Source: DASZTV01 sp035548055
Lineage (GTDB): Bacteria > Actinomycetota > Actinomycetes > JAFAQI01
Length of the DNA: 64,000 bases
Reading direction: 5' to 3'
Assembly (NCBI GenBank): GCA_035548055.1
Contig: DASZTL010000002.1
Location: 53,525 to 117,524, forward strand
Position numbers and translations under genes: made by a program. Of the stretch, positions 24,737 to 33,174 are shown piece after piece (positions within the stretch are counted from its first letter, which is position 1; each line of letters begins with the position of its first letter). The notes below the pieces were generated by a model that saw nothing but the letters and a program-made list of their open reading frames with translations, searched no databases and was not told the origin of the DNA.

Positions 24737-27013
24737 CTACGCCGGACCAACCGGCTCCTGCCTGGTCCATCGTCGTGGCTGCAACCGGATCTGGTGCAAG
24801 CCGGGGTGGAGGCTGAGCCTGACGCGAGTGCCGTGCGGCGCCAAGAGGCTGAGAACGGTATGAGTGTCGGTATGGATGACCGCCGTCAGGGGTCGGCGCG
24901 TCGCCAGACGCATCTGGCGCAGCATCAGAGAGATCCGAGAGACGCCCGTCAGGCGGGCCGAGAACGCGTTGCGGAGCGCCGCGCCTGACCTCGTCACTGT
25001 CCAGGTCTGAGCCTCGTAGACCGAGGGCAGCTCGCCGTGATGGCCGGCGGCGATTCCGGTCGACGTGACGGGGTGGGCGACTTCCGCGTGCCGGGCGAAG
25101 GTGCGGACCACCGCCGTCGCCTTGCCGGCGTGACGATCTGCTGGCTGCAGGTCGCGGATGAACCAGGCGTGGTCGAAGCGCAGCCCGACCGGGCGTCCTC
25201 TGCCCGGCAGGTCACTTCCGGCGCCGAGGTCGATGTCGTGCTCGAGCTGCATGCTGCGGGTGAGCTGCACGACGGCCGGCCGCGCGGTTCGACGCGCGCT
25301 CTTCAGCAGCCGAGCGCCGTAGGTGTAGTCGTTCGCGATGCCTGCTGAGTAGTGGGTGTGACCAGGAAAGACATTCAGTCGATAGCGGTAACCGAGGGCG
25401 CGCAGGCGGTGTGCAAGATCGACGCCGTTGGGCAGTGCGACATTCACGTCGACATCGCCCTGGTAGATCTCAGTCGGTACGTAGCGCAGGTTGACGAGAG
25501 CCCGGGTCAGGTCGGGGACCGGAAGTGCGACCGGCAGCTGGTCGGCAGTATCGATGGGTCCTTCGATGTCGAAGGCGCCCGCGAACCGGTCCGGCTGCGT
25601 CTCGGCGAAGAGGATCGCGCCGTATCCGCCCATCGAGTACCCCGCCACAGTCAGCCGGTCGGGGTCGATCGTCACGAGCCGTCCGGCGTTTCGCAGCACC
25701 TGGTTGACGTCGCGGTACGCCGCGCCTTCGAACAGGCTGAGCCCGCTGCGAGCCCCGGGGCTGATCAAGACAGCGCCGTTGTCGTCGCCGAGCTGACGGA
25801 ACAGCCCCGGAGTGATCGCTGCCATCGAGTTCGCCGTGTAGCCCGAACCGCGAAGCACGAGAGTAGCGGGAACCCGACCACCGCGGTAGGTCCGCGGGAG
25901 ATATAGCCCGTACTGCTGCAACCGGCCCTCGATGCCGCTCTCGCGGGACAATCGCGCGGGCGACCGGTAGGTGCGGACCGTGTAGCCGGTACCGGACGTG
26001 ACCCGCTGGCTGAAGCCGCGCCGGAGACGCTTCAGTGACACTGCAGTGCCGAACGAATCGATGTCGTGGTGAGCGAGTGCGACGGCTTGGCGTTGGTCCG
26101 CGGTGCCTTGCACCGGTGCCCCGTAGCGCGGAATCACCTTCGCGATCGGACCACCCGTTCCGGAGGGTAGGAATGTGTGCGTCCCGGGTGCGGATACTCC
26201 GGAGGCGGCCACGAAGCGAAGGGTGTCGTGTGCCGCGACGAGTCGCAGCGGTAGTCGCGTCTGCAGCGTGTTGGTGTACCCGGTCGGGTCCGCCGCGGCC
26301 GGCGCGCGTCGTACCCGACCGGTCACGAGATCGTCGATCCACGCCCCGCGCGCCGTGACCATCACTGCCACGTCGGCGGTGCGCGTGGTCAGGCCGGAGC
26401 CGAAGGGGACGGCCCGCGCCGACCCGTCCCCGCGGCCGCTGTGAAACAGCAGCAAGAGCGCGGTTGTCACAGGAGTGCGCATCGTCGTCGTCTGAGCCAG
26501 CACGTGCAGTGACCGGCCGCGAACCGCGAGGCGCAGCTGCGAGACGTCAGCGGCTTCGACGAACGGGCCGGCACCCGCTTGTGGGCTGGCGAAGGTGAAG
26601 TACACCTGGGACAGGCGTTGCAGCAGAGGGACCAGACTTGAGATCTTCGTCGTCGCCTCGATATCGGCCAGCGTGACCGGGCTCGCCGCGCCGTACGCCG
26701 TCCACGGGTAGTCCTCATAGATCCACTCGCCGCGGTCGTAGTGCGACGCCCCGGCGATGTGCGCGACCCGCCCGTGCCAGTCGGCCAGCCCCTCGCCCAG
26801 GCGGATCGGAGCGTGCTCCGGGTGCCGCCTCAGGTGGCTCACCAGCGGCCGAGCCGCGGTCAGTGGTTCTCCCACGACGTTCAGGCTGCGCAGTGGGTCC
26901 GAGGCTTCGGCGCGCCCATTCGAACCGGCCGCGGAGCCAACCAGCGTCGCACTCAGGCAGAACACGGCGACAGCGACGACGCTGAGGTGTCGTGCAGGCA
27001 CGCAGCGCATCAT
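24737..27013 (-). CDS. Large secreted alpha/beta hydrolase (esterase/peptidase-like)
   Basis: The 758-residue protein has a signal peptide (LSVVAVAVFCLSATLVGSAA). The first half is beta-rich and not recognised. An alpha/beta hydrolase domain lies at about residues 375-590, with LYLPRTYRGGRVPATLVLRG, LISPGARSGLSLFEGAAYRD, nucleophile Ser in VAGYSMGGYGAILFA and the catalytic His in FPGHTHYSAG. This domain resembles secreted PHB-depolymerase and prolyl-oligopeptidase-like esterases. The last 150 residues are again beta-rich, with no clear domain. It lies just upstream of the CocE-like gene on the same strand and may be in one unit with it. Only 17 nt separate its ATG from the GTG of the divergent monooxygenase-esterase gene; GGAG lies 8 nt before the ATG. 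Confidence 0.8.
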   Translation of the reverse strand: MMRCVPARHLSVVAVAVFCLSATLVGSAAGSNGRAEASDPLRSLNVVGEPLTAARPLVSHLRRHPEHAPIRLGEGLADWHGRVAHIAGASHYDRGEWIYEDYPWTAYGAASPVTLADIEATTKISSLVPLLQRLSQVYFTFASPQAGAGPFVEAADVSQLRLAVRGRSLHVLAQTTTMRTPVTTALLLLFHSGRGDGSARAVPFGSGLTTRTADVAVMVTARGAWIDDLVTGRVRRAPAAADPTGYTNTLQTRLPLRLVAAHDTLRFVAASGVSAPGTHTFLPSGTGGPIAKVIPRYGAPVQGTADQRQAVALAHHDIDSFGTAVSLKRLRRGFSQRVTSGTGYTVRTYRSPARLSRESGIEGRLQQYGLYLPRTYRGGRVPATLVLRGSGYTANSMAAITPGLFRQLGDDNGAVLISPGARSGLSLFEGAAYRDVNQVLRNAGRLVTIDPDRLTVAGYSMGGYGAILFAETQPDRFAGAFDIEGPIDTADQLPVALPVPDLTRALVNLRYVPTEIYQGDVDVNVALPNGVDLAHRLRALGYRYRLNVFPGHTHYSAGIANDYTYGARLLKSARRTARPAVVQLTRSMQLEHDIDLGAGSDLPGRGRPVGLRFDHAWFIRDLQPADRHAGKATAVVRTFARHAEVAHPVTSTGIAAGHHGELPSVYEAQTWTVTRSGAALRNAFSARLTGVSRISLMLRQMRLATRRPLTAVIHTDTHTVLSLLAPHGTRVRLSLHPGLHQIRLQPRRWTRQEPVGPA

Positions 27014-27017
27014 GTCT

Positions 27018-27023
27018 TACGCT
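27018..27023 (+). promoter_or_regulatory. Leaderless -10 box for monooxygenase-esterase fusion
   Basis: TACGCT lies 7 nt before GTG 27031. It sits inside the 17-nt gap between two divergent start codons. Confidence 0.5.
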
Positions 27024-27030
27024 CCGGAGG

Positions 27031-29598
27031 GTGACCGGGACCAAGCCCGCCGATGTTGACGTTGCCGTGGTCGGAGCCGGGTTCGCCGGGCTCTATCTGA
27101 TCCACAAGCTTCGTGGACTGGGGTTCGACGTCCGCTGCTACGACCAGGCCGACGACGTCGGCGGGACCTGGTACTGGAACCGCTACCCGGGCGCGCGCTG
27201 TGACATCCCGACGACGGACTACACCTTCAGCTTCGACGAGGAGCTGGAACAGGCGTGGACGTGGTCGGAGAAGTACGCGACCCAGCCCGAGATCCTCGAC
27301 TACCTCCGCTTTGTCGCCGACCGATTCGACCTTCGTCGCGACATCGAGTTCGGCACTCGCGTCGACCAAGCCGTCTGGGACGACGCCGCTCGGGTCTGGC
27401 GGTTGCGCACGAGCGCCGGCGAGGAACTGACCTGCCGTTTCTACGTGATGGCGACCGGTTGTCTGTCGCTGCCGAAGCGTCCGGACATCGAAGGGGTCGA
27501 TCGCTTCGCCGGTGAGGTCTACTTCACTGGCAAGTGGCCGCACGAGCCGGTCGACTTCACCGGCAAGCGCGTCGCGGTGATCGGCACCGGCTCGTCGGCG
27601 ATCCAGGCGATTCCGCACATCGCCGAGCAGGCCGAGTCGCTGACCGTCTTCCAGCGGACGCCGGCGTACTCGATTCCGGCGCGCAACGGCCCGGCATCAT
27701 CGGAACGCCTCGCTCAGATCGCGAAGGACCGCGCAGCGTACCGCGACGCCGCGAGATGGTCGCCGGGCGGAATCCCTGGCGAGTACGAAGAGAACTATGC
27801 GCTGCTCATGACGCCCGAGCAGCAGCGTGAGCGCTTCGAGAAGCGGTACGCAGAAGGAGAGCTGTTCGCGATCCTCGGCGTCTTCAACGACCAGAGCGCT
27901 CGCCTGCCGGCAAACGACATCGTGTCGGAGCTGATCCGCGAGAAGATCCGCGAGCGGGTCGCCGACCCGAAGGTCGCTGAGGCGCTGTGCCCGAAGGACT
28001 ATCCGTTCGGTACGAAGCGGCCGTGTCTCGACACGAACTACTACGAGACGTACAACCTGCCGCACGTGCGACTCGTTGACGTGCGCGAGACACCGATCGT
28101 GACCGTCACCGAGACCGGTATCGACACGTCCGCAGAGTCGCTGAACTTTGACGCGATCGTCTACGCGACCGGCTTCGACGCCATGACCGGGCCGCTGGTC
28201 AGCGTCGACATCACCGGGCGCGACGACGTGACGCTGAAGCAGAAGTGGGCAGACGGCCCGTCGACGTACCTCGGCCTGACCACCACCGGTTTTCCGAACT
28301 TCTTCACGATCACCGGGCCGGGCAGCCCATCGGTGCTGTCGAACATGGCGGTGTCGATCGAGCAGCACGTCGAATGGGTCGCGGACTGCTTGACCTGGCT
28401 CCGTGACGAGGGGTACCGGACGATCGAGCCGACGCAGTCCGCCGAAGCCGGCTGGAACCAGCACGTCGCCGACTACGCGGCTTTGACGCTCACCGATCTG
28501 GCGAACTCCTGGTACGTCGGTGCCAACGTCCCGGGCAAGCCGCGATTGCTCTACCCCTACGTCGGCGGCGTCGAGGCGTACCGAGCCGCGTGCGACGAGG
28601 TCACCGGCCGCCGTTACCTCGGGTTCGCCCTGGCCGGGCCGACCGGCTCGGAGTGCAACGACGGCGTCGTACGACGGGTCCAGCCCGACGTCGCGATCGT
28701 GCTCAACCTCTTCGAGGCACTCGGCGTACCCGGGGTCGAGACCCTGCCGGTACCTGATGCTCGCGCGTTCATGACCGCGATGGCGGCCACGAGAATGCCG
28801 GGTCCGGAAGTCGGGGAGATCGTCGACGGCGAGCTGCCCGGTGCCGACGGCCCGCTGCCGTACCGGCTCTACCGGCCGGCCACTCCCGGGCCGCACCCGG
28901 TCATCGCGTATTTCCATGGTGGCGGTTGGGTGTTGGGCGACCTCGACTCCGACGACCCGCTGTGTCGAGACCTGTGCGACCGGATCGGGGCAGTGGTCGT
29001 GTCGGTGAACTACCGTCACGCGCCGGAGGCTCGGTTCCCGGCCGCAGCCGACGACGCGTTCGCGGCGGTCGAGTGGATAGCGGCACACGCCGCCGAGCTC
29101 GGCGGCATCCCCGGCCAACTGGTCGTCGCCGGGTGGAGCGCCGGCGGAAACCTCGCGACCGTCGCGGCGCAGCGGGCTCGCGATGCCGGTGGGCCACCGA
29201 TTGCCGGACAGCTGCTGATCTGCCCGGTGACCGACAGCGACCTGAGCCGGTCGTCGTACGAGGAGAACGGCGTGGGCTACATCCTCACGACCGCCACGAT
29301 GCGCTGGTTCTGGGACCACTACGCCGACCCGGCCGACCGCACCTCGCCGGTCTGCGCGCCGCTGCGCGGCGAGCTGGGCGGGCTGCCGCCGGCCGTGATC
29401 ATGACGGCGGACTTCGACCCGCTTCGCGATGAGGGCATCGCCTATGCCGAGGCGCTCGCCGCCGCCGGTGTCCCGGTGCAGCACGTCAGGGCCCGCGGGC
29501 AGGTTCACACGTCGGTCACGATGGTCGACGTGGTGCTGTCCGGCGCCGCAGTGCGTGCCGAGCTGGCCGACTGCGTCCGGGGCTGGCTTACCGCTTAG
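27031..29598 (+). CDS. Baeyer-Villiger-type monooxygenase fused to an HSL-family esterase
   Basis: This 855-residue protein joins two enzymes. Residues 1-530 are a flavin monooxygenase of the phenylacetone/cyclohexanone type: VAVVGAGFAGLY (FAD), DDVGGTWYWNRYPGARCD, fingerprint FAGEVYFTGKWP at 159-170, VAVIGTGSSAIQ (NADPH), FPNFFTITGPGSPSVL. Residues about 590-855 are an HSL-type alpha/beta hydrolase: YFHGGGWVLGDLDSDD near 626, nucleophile in VAGWSAGGNLAT near 702, acidic residue in TADFDPLRDEG and His in RGQVHTSV. A ketone oxidised to an ester by the first half could be hydrolysed by the second. In the fingerprint the usual His is Phe165. GTG at 27031 is chosen because TACGCT lies 7 nt upstream and the Rossmann motif follows normally. 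Confidence 0.9.
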   Translation: MTGTKPADVDVAVVGAGFAGLYLIHKLRGLGFDVRCYDQADDVGGTWYWNRYPGARCDIPTTDYTFSFDEELEQAWTWSEKYATQPEILDYLRFVADRFDLRRDIEFGTRVDQAVWDDAARVWRLRTSAGEELTCRFYVMATGCLSLPKRPDIEGVDRFAGEVYFTGKWPHEPVDFTGKRVAVIGTGSSAIQAIPHIAEQAESLTVFQRTPAYSIPARNGPASSERLAQIAKDRAAYRDAARWSPGGIPGEYEENYALLMTPEQQRERFEKRYAEGELFAILGVFNDQSARLPANDIVSELIREKIRERVADPKVAEALCPKDYPFGTKRPCLDTNYYETYNLPHVRLVDVRETPIVTVTETGIDTSAESLNFDAIVYATGFDAMTGPLVSVDITGRDDVTLKQKWADGPSTYLGLTTTGFPNFFTITGPGSPSVLSNMAVSIEQHVEWVADCLTWLRDEGYRTIEPTQSAEAGWNQHVADYAALTLTDLANSWYVGANVPGKPRLLYPYVGGVEAYRAACDEVTGRRYLGFALAGPTGSECNDGVVRRVQPDVAIVLNLFEALGVPGVETLPVPDARAFMTAMAATRMPGPEVGEIVDGELPGADGPLPYRLYRPATPGPHPVIAYFHGGGWVLGDLDSDDPLCRDLCDRIGAVVVSVNYRHAPEARFPAAADDAFAAVEWIAAHAAELGGIPGQLVVAGWSAGGNLATVAAQRARDAGGPPIAGQLLICPVTDSDLSRSSYEENGVGYILTTATMRWFWDHYADPADRTSPVCAPLRGELGGLPPAVIMTADFDPLRDEGIAYAEALAAAGVPVQHVRARGQVHTSVTMVDVVLSGAAVRAELADCVRGWLTA

Positions 29599-31243
29599 GG
29601 CACCACGGGTTGCTGGGGACGCCCTTGCACGGGTTCGGCATCGTCTTCAGGTGCTTGGGGAGCGGGTGCATGACCACCTTGGTCTGGCGGGGGTAGTGGT
29701 CGGTCGGCAGGCAGGGGACGCTCTGTCCGGCGAGCAGCGCTACCTGGGTGTCGCACAGCACCTCGTCGAGGAAGAGCGGGTTCAAGTTGGCCGCGACCGG
29801 CTGTCCGGAGCACGAGGAGTACTGCGACTGCAGCGCCGCCGAGCCCGCACTCAGCTTTCCGCTGGTGTTGGTGTTGCCGCGGTAGCAGTTGGTCGGCTCG
29901 TTGTTCTGCAGGTTCAGCTGCTCGAAGTCGCCGTTCGTCGGGTTGCCGAAGAAGCCGTTGTTCTTGTACGTGTTGTTGATCAACGCGTTGCCCCAGTCGT
30001 CGTACAGGCAACTGCCGGACCCGAACAGGATGTAGTTGGGGGTGCCGCCGGTACACGGCCCGCCGCTGTCGGGGTAGGGCACGATGATCGTTCCCCAGGC
30101 ACCATTGCCGATGAACTTGTTCTCCATGACGGTGTTGTTGCGTCCGCCCGAGATGGAGACGCCGGTCCCGACCGGGCCCTGCGCCGCCGAGCCCGACTTG
30201 GGGACGTTCGGGTTGTTGTTGTAGGCAAAGACGTTCTTGTAGAGCACCCAGCAGGTCGGGGCGCCCTTGATCGGCGGCTTGATGCCCTTCGGGCAGGCTC
30301 CGTTCTGCGGCGGCGGGTTGTCGCCGTTCTGGCTGTTGGTGTCGAAGCCGTCCTCGTTGTGCGCGAACCGGTTGTGCGCGATCAGCATCGTGCCGCCGGA
30401 GTTGCTCCCGGAGTAGCCGAGCGCGTTGTACTCGGACCGGCTGTGTCTGATGATCTGCGTGCACAGGCGGTGGCAGGCGCCGATGTAGAAGCCGGCGTCG
30501 TCGAAGTTGCTGGCGTAGTCGTGGGCGAACAGGCCGCCCTGCCACGCGCTCGAGAACAACCCGTAGGCGGCTGCGCTGTCCACGCCGTTGTAGAAGGTCG
30601 AGGTGGTGTTGAGGTAGGTGGCCAGGAAGCCCCAGCCGCCGATCTTGTTCTCGTCGTTCAGGCCGTCCCACCAGATGGCGTTGCCCGTGTCGCCCGAGCC
30701 GTCCAGGAAGTTGCAGGCGGTGAGGTTCTCCACGTTGACGTCGTTGGCGTGCCAGGCGACGATCCCGTTGAGGCCCTGGTGCGAGCCGTCGCGCACCGGT
30801 CCGAAGTTCTGGGCTTTGGGGTTGCGGCTGCATGGGGCAGACCCCGGTTTGGTCCCGTCCACGATCACGGTGTTGCGGTTCATGCCGCGGATCGTCAGGT
30901 TGGACTTGGTCACCAGCACCGCGGAAGGGATGTCGGGTGCGGCGGCCGGAGCCCGGCTCGACGTGGTCTTGTAGTCACCCGGCGCGACCAGGATCCAGTC
31001 ATCGCGCCGGGCATGATCGACCGCCGCCTGGATCGTCTTGTACTGGCCCTCGATGTGGTGGTAGGTGCCCACTCGCAGCACCCTGCCGCCAGTGGCGCTG
31101 GCCGGGGCAACGGCCGAGCTGGTGACGCCGGCGCTGGCCGAGGCGGTTGCGAAGGCAGGGGCACTCACGCCGGCAGCGAGCACGCAGCAGATCGCTGCCG
31201 GCACGCAGAGAAGTTTCAACCCAAGCGCTTGCACCGCGTGCAT
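29588..31243 (-). CDS. Secreted right-handed beta-helix protein
   Basis: The 551-residue protein has a signal peptide (LKLLCVPAAICCVLAAGVSA) and then the start of a parallel beta-helix, YKTIQAAVDHARRDDWILVA, PGDYKTT, LTIRGMNRNTVIVDG. The long middle is a ladder of short Asn/Gly-rich turns (NDVNVENLTACNFLDGSG, TMLIAHNRFAHNEDGFDTNS, NNTVMENKFIGNGAWGTIIV), as in pectate-lyase-like, NosD-like and DUF1565 proteins. It probably binds or cleaves a polysaccharide outside the cell; no catalytic set is assigned. The start could be ATG 31243 or GTG 31234; GGAGGG directly abuts the ATG and is 9 nt from the GTG. Its C-terminal 11 nt overlap the end of the monooxygenase-esterase gene on the other strand. 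Confidence 0.82.
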   Translation of the reverse strand: MHAVQALGLKLLCVPAAICCVLAAGVSAPAFATASASAGVTSSAVAPASATGGRVLRVGTYHHIEGQYKTIQAAVDHARRDDWILVAPGDYKTTSSRAPAAAPDIPSAVLVTKSNLTIRGMNRNTVIVDGTKPGSAPCSRNPKAQNFGPVRDGSHQGLNGIVAWHANDVNVENLTACNFLDGSGDTGNAIWWDGLNDENKIGGWGFLATYLNTTSTFYNGVDSAAAYGLFSSAWQGGLFAHDYASNFDDAGFYIGACHRLCTQIIRHSRSEYNALGYSGSNSGGTMLIAHNRFAHNEDGFDTNSQNGDNPPPQNGACPKGIKPPIKGAPTCWVLYKNVFAYNNNPNVPKSGSAAQGPVGTGVSISGGRNNTVMENKFIGNGAWGTIIVPYPDSGGPCTGGTPNYILFGSGSCLYDDWGNALINNTYKNNGFFGNPTNGDFEQLNLQNNEPTNCYRGNTNTSGKLSAGSAALQSQYSSCSGQPVAANLNPLFLDEVLCDTQVALLAGQSVPCLPTDHYPRQTKVVMHPLPKHLKTMPNPCKGVPSNPWCPKR

Positions 31244-31286
31244 CCCTCCACTGAGCCGGACCGTCCGGACCCGGACTCGATCGCGA

Positions 31287-31793
31287 CTACTTGACCACTC
31301 CGCCGTTGGCGTTGAGCGCGTACCACGCCCCACCGAAGTCCTTGATCCCGATGTTCAGCACGTCGCGCTTGCTGGTGTCGCCGGTGTAGGTGTGCAGCGG
31401 GTGGCCCTTGTAGGTGACCTCGCGCAGCTTGCCCTGGTACGGAATCGTCCCGAGCAAGGACTTCTTCAGGCCCGGCCCGGCAACCGGCTTGCCCTTGGTG
31501 GTGACCGCCGGCCACTTCTTCTCGCAGCGCCCTCGCTTGATCTTGCGACACACGTCCTTGTTGTGCTTGTCGCGCACGAACATGTAGATCGTGCGTTCGG
31601 AGGTGTTGACGAGCAGGGGTCCGATTGCCGTGCGGGCCACCTGCACCGTCGGCTTGGCGTGATGCGCCTGAGCGTGCGCCGTGGCCGGGGTGGCGCCGGA
31701 TACGGAGGTGACGGCAAGGGCCACCGCCGTTGCCAGCCCTAGCGCAAGCTGCCCGTGGGGTTGGGTCCTGCAGCGAGCGCCCCGCCAGTTCAT
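31287..31793 (-). CDS. Secreted protein with Yx(FWY)xxD motifs (PF03640-like)
   Basis: The 168-residue protein has a signal peptide (LALGLATAVALAVTSVSG) with cleavage near ATAHAQA. Two copies of the PF03640/COG4315 motif are present: TIYMFVRDK and HPLHTYTGD, with the usual Cys-Lys-Lys-x-Trp-Pro-like region (CEKKWPAVTTKGKPVAGPGL). Most family members are lipoproteins; this one has no lipobox Cys and should be released. The family role is unknown. ATG at 31793 has AGGAGG 6 nt upstream and is chosen over ATG 31808. It is divergent from the Tat-exported DyP-like gene, with a 75-nt gap. Confidence 0.82.
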   Translation of the reverse strand: MNWRGARCRTQPHGQLALGLATAVALAVTSVSGATPATAHAQAHHAKPTVQVARTAIGPLLVNTSERTIYMFVRDKHNKDVCRKIKRGRCEKKWPAVTTKGKPVAGPGLKKSLLGTIPYQGKLREVTYKGHPLHTYTGDTSKRDVLNIGIKDFGGAWYALNANGGVVK

Positions 31794-31855
31794 GATCGCC
31801 TCCTGCATCGTCTGCTGCGCCGTGGGCAGCGTACCGACCCTCCGGGATCGTCATG

Positions 31856-31861
31856 TATGGT
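31856..31861 (+). promoter_or_regulatory. Leaderless -10 box for Tat-exported DyP-like gene
   Basis: TATGGT lies 7 nt before ATG 31869. This supports that ATG over the in-frame ATG at 31857, which would fall inside the hexamer. Confidence 0.5.
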
Positions 31862-31868
31862 GCCCGCG

Positions 31869-33149
31869 ATGTCGGAGAGCTGGGAGGGCCGCCGCGGTCT
31901 GACGCGCCGGCGATTCGTCGCGGGCGCGTCCGCCCTTGCGGCGGGTGGGACTGCGGTCGGGCGTGGCGCCAGGCGCGCCTTTGCAAGCCCTCGACCGAAG
32001 ATGGTGCCGCTGGGTCACCAGCCGGACGGGCTGCCCAAGCGCCAGCACGCATGGGGCGACCATGTGTCCAAGGACGCCTACGGGAACGGGATCGCGCCGA
32101 AGTTCGACCGGCTGCTCTTCTTCGATGTGCGCGGTACCCCGACACCGGCTCACGCGCGGCTGCTGGAGTCGCGGCTGCGCACCCTGGAACGGCATTTCCA
32201 CTGGGGGCACAAAGGGCTGCTGTTCACCGTCAGCTGGGGGCCGAGCTACTTCCGCCTGCTGAAGGTCCACTCGCCGATTCCCAAGGCGACCGGGCTGTCC
32301 AGCTTCGAGAGCCCTGAGATCGACAACTACGACCTCTGCATCCACCTCGCCAGCGATGACGAACGCCGGCTCGAGCGCATCGAGGCCGCGCTGGTCCATG
32401 GCCACAAGCTGCCCGGAGTGAAGGGCTCACTCTCGCTGAAGTCGGCGCTCACGTGGCGCGAGACGCGCACTGGCTTCACCGCCGTGGGTCTGCCCGCTGC
32501 TCGCCAGAACGTCAAGGGCATCCCTTCCGGCCACCCGGTGTCCACCGACGCGCCACTGTTCATGGGCTTCCAGTCCGGACTGCGCAAGAACCAGGCCACC
32601 GAAGACGGTGTGACGATCAAGCACGGCCCGTTCGCCGGCGGCACCACCATGCACGTCAGCTACATGCGCGAGCCGCTCGAGAGCTGGTACCGAAGGCTCT
32701 CGGAGAAGGATCGGATCGCGCTCATGTTCTCGCCCGAAACCGACGCCGCAGGCGTGAAGAAGATCACCGCGGACGAAACCGACACCTCCGCCAACACTGA
32801 CGAGATCGCCACCGCGATCAAGAGGTACGGCATGGTCGGGCACTCTCAGGCCACAGCCCAGGCCCGCAAGCACGGCAGACCGGTGATCATCCGTCGAGAC
32901 TTCAACACCACCGACGACGACTATGCAGGCCTGCACTTCGTCTCGGTTCAGCGGACGATCGAGGACTTCGTCGCAACCCGGAACGCGATGAACGCCTCGG
33001 GTGCGCACAACATCAACAAGAAGGTCACGGCCACCAAGAACAACGGCATCAACGCCTTCATCAAGGTCCGGCGGCGAGCGAACTACATCATGCCGTCACG
33101 CCCGGATCGGTCCTTCCCGCTCCTGCCCGGTCGCGCCGCCGTCCTCTAG
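31869..33149 (+). CDS. Tat-exported DyP-like protein (DUF7405-type)
   Basis: The 426-residue protein begins with a twin-arginine signal, GLTRRRFVAGASALAAGG. The body resembles dye-decolorising peroxidases: FMGFQSGLRKNQATEDGVTI, KHGPFAGGTTMHVSYMREPL, ALMFSPETD, the candidate proximal haem His in MVGHSQATAQAR, the Arg in VIIRRDFNTTDDD, and LHFVSVQRTIEDFVATRNAM. The catalytic Asp of the DyP GxxDG motif is replaced (GFQSG), a feature I recall for the DUF7405 branch. It would fold and possibly load a cofactor in the cytosol before export. Peroxidase activity is uncertain. It converges on the alpha/beta hydrolase gene. Confidence 0.8.
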   Translation: MSESWEGRRGLTRRRFVAGASALAAGGTAVGRGARRAFASPRPKMVPLGHQPDGLPKRQHAWGDHVSKDAYGNGIAPKFDRLLFFDVRGTPTPAHARLLESRLRTLERHFHWGHKGLLFTVSWGPSYFRLLKVHSPIPKATGLSSFESPEIDNYDLCIHLASDDERRLERIEAALVHGHKLPGVKGSLSLKSALTWRETRTGFTAVGLPAARQNVKGIPSGHPVSTDAPLFMGFQSGLRKNQATEDGVTIKHGPFAGGTTMHVSYMREPLESWYRRLSEKDRIALMFSPETDAAGVKKITADETDTSANTDEIATAIKRYGMVGHSQATAQARKHGRPVIIRRDFNTTDDDYAGLHFVSVQRTIEDFVATRNAMNASGAHNINKKVTATKNNGINAFIKVRRRANYIMPSRPDRSFPLLPGRAAVL

Positions 33150-33174
33150 CCGGTCGCCTGGTGAGCGCAAGTGC

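Noticed and set aside
29429..31294. A 621-codon plus-strand frame
   Set aside because: It is antisense to the beta-helix protein and overlaps the end of the fusion gene; no domain is seen.
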